Positions 22,193 through 22,861 of a stretch of DNA of 22,861 nt are shown here, piece after piece (the first letter of the stretch is position 1; every line of letters begins with the position of its first letter). A model generated the notes under the pieces. The model worked only from the letters and a program-made list of their open reading frames with translations. It was not told the DNA's origin and did no database searches. A program made the position numbers and the translations under genes. The stretch lies in the NCBI GenBank assembly GCA_041663645.1, contig JBAYMH010000009.1, positions 1 through 22,861 of the forward strand. The letters run 5' to 3'. The DNA comes from Minisyncoccus sp023229485. GTDB lineage: Bacteria; Patescibacteriota; Minisyncoccia; Minisyncoccales; Minisyncoccaceae.

Positions 22193-22221
22193 AAAATACA
22201 ATATAATTGCTTTTGTGTCAA
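22193..22221 (-). promoter_or_regulatory. Promoter of the hairpin-rich gene
   Basis: Minus strand: TTGACA (22221-22216), 17-bp spacer, TATTTT (22198-22193). The start would be near 22186, giving a leader of about 20 nt that carries the AGGAG site. Confidence 0.65.
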
Positions 22222-22234
22222 TACTTTTAGCTGG

Positions 22235-22263
22235 TTGACTTTTATCTTCGCTAAAGATATAAA
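22235..22263 (+). promoter_or_regulatory. Promoter of the roughly 53-residue gene, divergent
   Basis: TTGACT (22235-22240), 17-bp spacer, TATAAA (22258-22263). Its -35 box is 13 bp from the -35 box of the opposite promoter, so both could share a regulator. Confidence 0.65.
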
Positions 22264-22285
22264 TTGTTCAGGGAAAGTGATTGTT

Positions 22286-22447
22286 GTGGGTAAAAATAAA
22301 AAAACAGAACTGCCAAGTAACACACAAGAAAAGACCACTGGGGGCATAGCTGAAAAAAGAAAAATAGACGAGAGTCAAGATGGCATCCACGTAGTGAACT
22401 TTATAGAATTAAAATCGGTCAAAAATGACTGGTCTTTTTTTATTTAA
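22286..22447 (+). CDS. Small unknown protein ending inside its terminator
   Basis: Probable GTG start at 22286 (AGGGA about 11 nt upstream; a GTG at 22277 is an alternative), 53 codons to TAA at 22447. The product is hydrophilic and charged. It begins with V-G-K-N-K-K-T-E, similar to M-G-K-N-T-Y-Q-E of the 20547 gene, and ends with a short hydrophobic tail. The last ten or so codons (from 22414) lie in the hairpin and T-tract of the terminator, so a transcript ending in the T-run would lack the stop codon. A promoter is present at 22235-22263. No family recognised; the reading frame is less certain than the transcription unit. Confidence 0.45.
   Translation: MGKNKKTELPSNTQEKTTGGIAEKRKIDESQDGIHVVNFIELKSVKNDWSFFI
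22414..22441 (+). terminator. Terminator of the roughly 53-residue gene
   Basis: ATCGGTCA / TGACTGGT (with G-T pairs), loop AAAA, then C and seven T. It overlaps the 3' end of the frame and resembles the terminators at 20719 and 21822. Confidence 0.7.
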
Positions 22448-22460
22448 AAAACAATTAACA

Positions 22461-22481
22461 AAAACCACCACCGGTGGTTTT
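22461..22481 (-). terminator. rRNA operon terminator
   Basis: AAAACCACC / GGTGGTTTT, a 9-bp stem with a 3-nt loop; on the minus strand it is followed by TGTTAATTG and six T. It lies about 28 bp after the 5S gene. Confidence 0.75.
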
Positions 22482-22508
22482 GAAATAAAAAAATTCTTTC
22501 AATCTTTA

Positions 22509-22618
22509 ATATGGGGACGACCTACTTTCGCGGAAACCACTATCATCGGCCCTGCAAAATTTCACTTCCGAGTTCGGGATGGGATCGGGTGGAGCACTTG
22601 CGGTATTATCCCCATATT
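22509..22618 (-). rRNA. rrf: 5S ribosomal RNA
   Basis: The minus strand carries the conserved 5S core: CCACCCGATCCCATCCCGAA, then CTCGGAAGTGAAA, and near the 3' end GCGAAAGTAGGTCG. The ends pair as TTTAATATGGGG (22506-22517) and CCCCATATTAAA (22610-22621), a perfect 12-bp terminal stem that includes flanking processing bases. At about 110 nt it is slightly shorter than the usual 116-120. It lies downstream of 23S on the same strand. Confidence 0.95.
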
Positions 22619-22643
22619 AAAAATAAAAAGAATTATTTTTAAT

Positions 22644-22677
22644 AGATTGCTTCGTCGCTACGCTCCTCGCAATGACA
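22644..22677. repeat. REP-like element in the 23S-5S spacer
   Basis: AGATTGCTTCGTCGCTACGC followed by TCCTCGCAATGACA: a motif that occurs as a dispersed repeat in many bacterial genomes. ATTGC and GCAAT are inverted at its ends. Degenerate relatives may be the closing parts of the repeats at 12254 and 14968. Confidence 0.6.
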
Positions 22678-22729
22678 TGTGAGGGTTTCATAATGACGAG
22701 TGCTAATAGATTTTCATTTTCTAGAATAG

Positions 22730-22747
22730 AGCTAGTATTTGCTAGCT
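22730..22747. repeat. Short stem-loop just after 23S rRNA
   Basis: AGCTAG / CTAGCT with a 6-nt loop in the 23S-5S spacer; possibly part of rRNA processing. Confidence 0.35.
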
Positions 22748-22757
22748 AAAATAAGTC

Positions 22758-22861
22758 AAATATATAATATTCAATTAGTAGCGCTCGGCTCAATTCCTCA
22801 CGGAACTTCCACCTACGCCCTATCAAGGTCATAGTCTTTAACCTGAATAAGAGTTCTAATC
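22758..22861 (-). rRNA. rrl: 23S ribosomal RNA, 3' end (partial)
   Basis: The minus strand shows the conserved 3' domain: GACCTTGATAGGGCGTAGG, then GAGCCGAGCGCTACTAAT, matching the end of bacterial 23S rRNA. The gene begins beyond the window. The exact 3' end is uncertain by about 10 bases. Confidence 0.9.

Noticed and set aside
1..22861. CRISPR arrays, transposases, tRNA genes
   Set aside because: No regularly spaced direct repeats, no transposase-like frame and no tRNA-like cloverleaf noticed on either strand.

Overview
The window is AT-rich DNA with the gene content and gene style of a Candidate Phyla Radiation (Patescibacteria, probably Parcubacteria-like) bacterium. Pointers are a secreted Cys-rich repeat protein, a prepilin with a glycine-rich tail, a FemAB-type transferase next to a membrane-fused Mur ligase, compact minus-strand operons and a short 5S rRNA. 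The lineage is inferred from gene style, not from a search. TGA acts as a stop in at least one well-supported gene, so UGA recoding is not suggested.

Layout, left to right. Positions 1-571 hold the 5' part of a secreted Cys-rich repeat protein. Positions 721-7434 are a seven-gene envelope operon on the minus strand: alpha/beta hydrolase, membrane-fused Mur ligase, DegT-type aminotransferase, YbaB, a possible TIM-barrel protein, FemAB transferase and FtsQ. It starts at a promoter near 7443-7471, has an internal promoter at 3651-3679 and ends at a terminator at 688-710. Next come a pilin-like Gly-rich protein (7515-8744) and serS (8802-10070). A sparse region (10071-12228) holds a 24-residue membrane peptide gene, two unknown membrane proteins, a short promoter/leader-ORF/terminator unit that looks like an attenuator or small RNA, and an unknown 115-residue ORF. 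After it lie lysS and greA (minus), a PadR regulator with a PspC/adhesin-head membrane protein (plus), and the mreC-mreD-PBP2 cell-shape operon (minus).

The right end (20487-22447) is an accessory island of four small single-gene units. Each has a near-consensus promoter, and most have a recognisable Shine-Dalgarno site and an intrinsic terminator. They encode a 56-residue basic protein, a protein with a duplicated helical domain plus two AT-hooks, an 86-residue protein from a GC-richer, strikingly hairpin-dense gene, and a roughly 53-residue protein whose last codons lie inside its own terminator. The 3' end of a minus-strand rRNA operon (23S, then 5S, then terminator) closes the window.

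Two styles of gene start coexist. Several core genes (mreC, serS, greA, the hydrolase, probably padR) have promoters whose -10 box lies only a few bases before the start codon, which predicts leaderless mRNAs. The accessory genes carry 5' leaders with Shine-Dalgarno sequences. The main candidates for new biology are the hairpin-array gene at 21896-22165, the AT-hook protein, the attenuator-like unit at 11541-11731 and the overlooked small genes.
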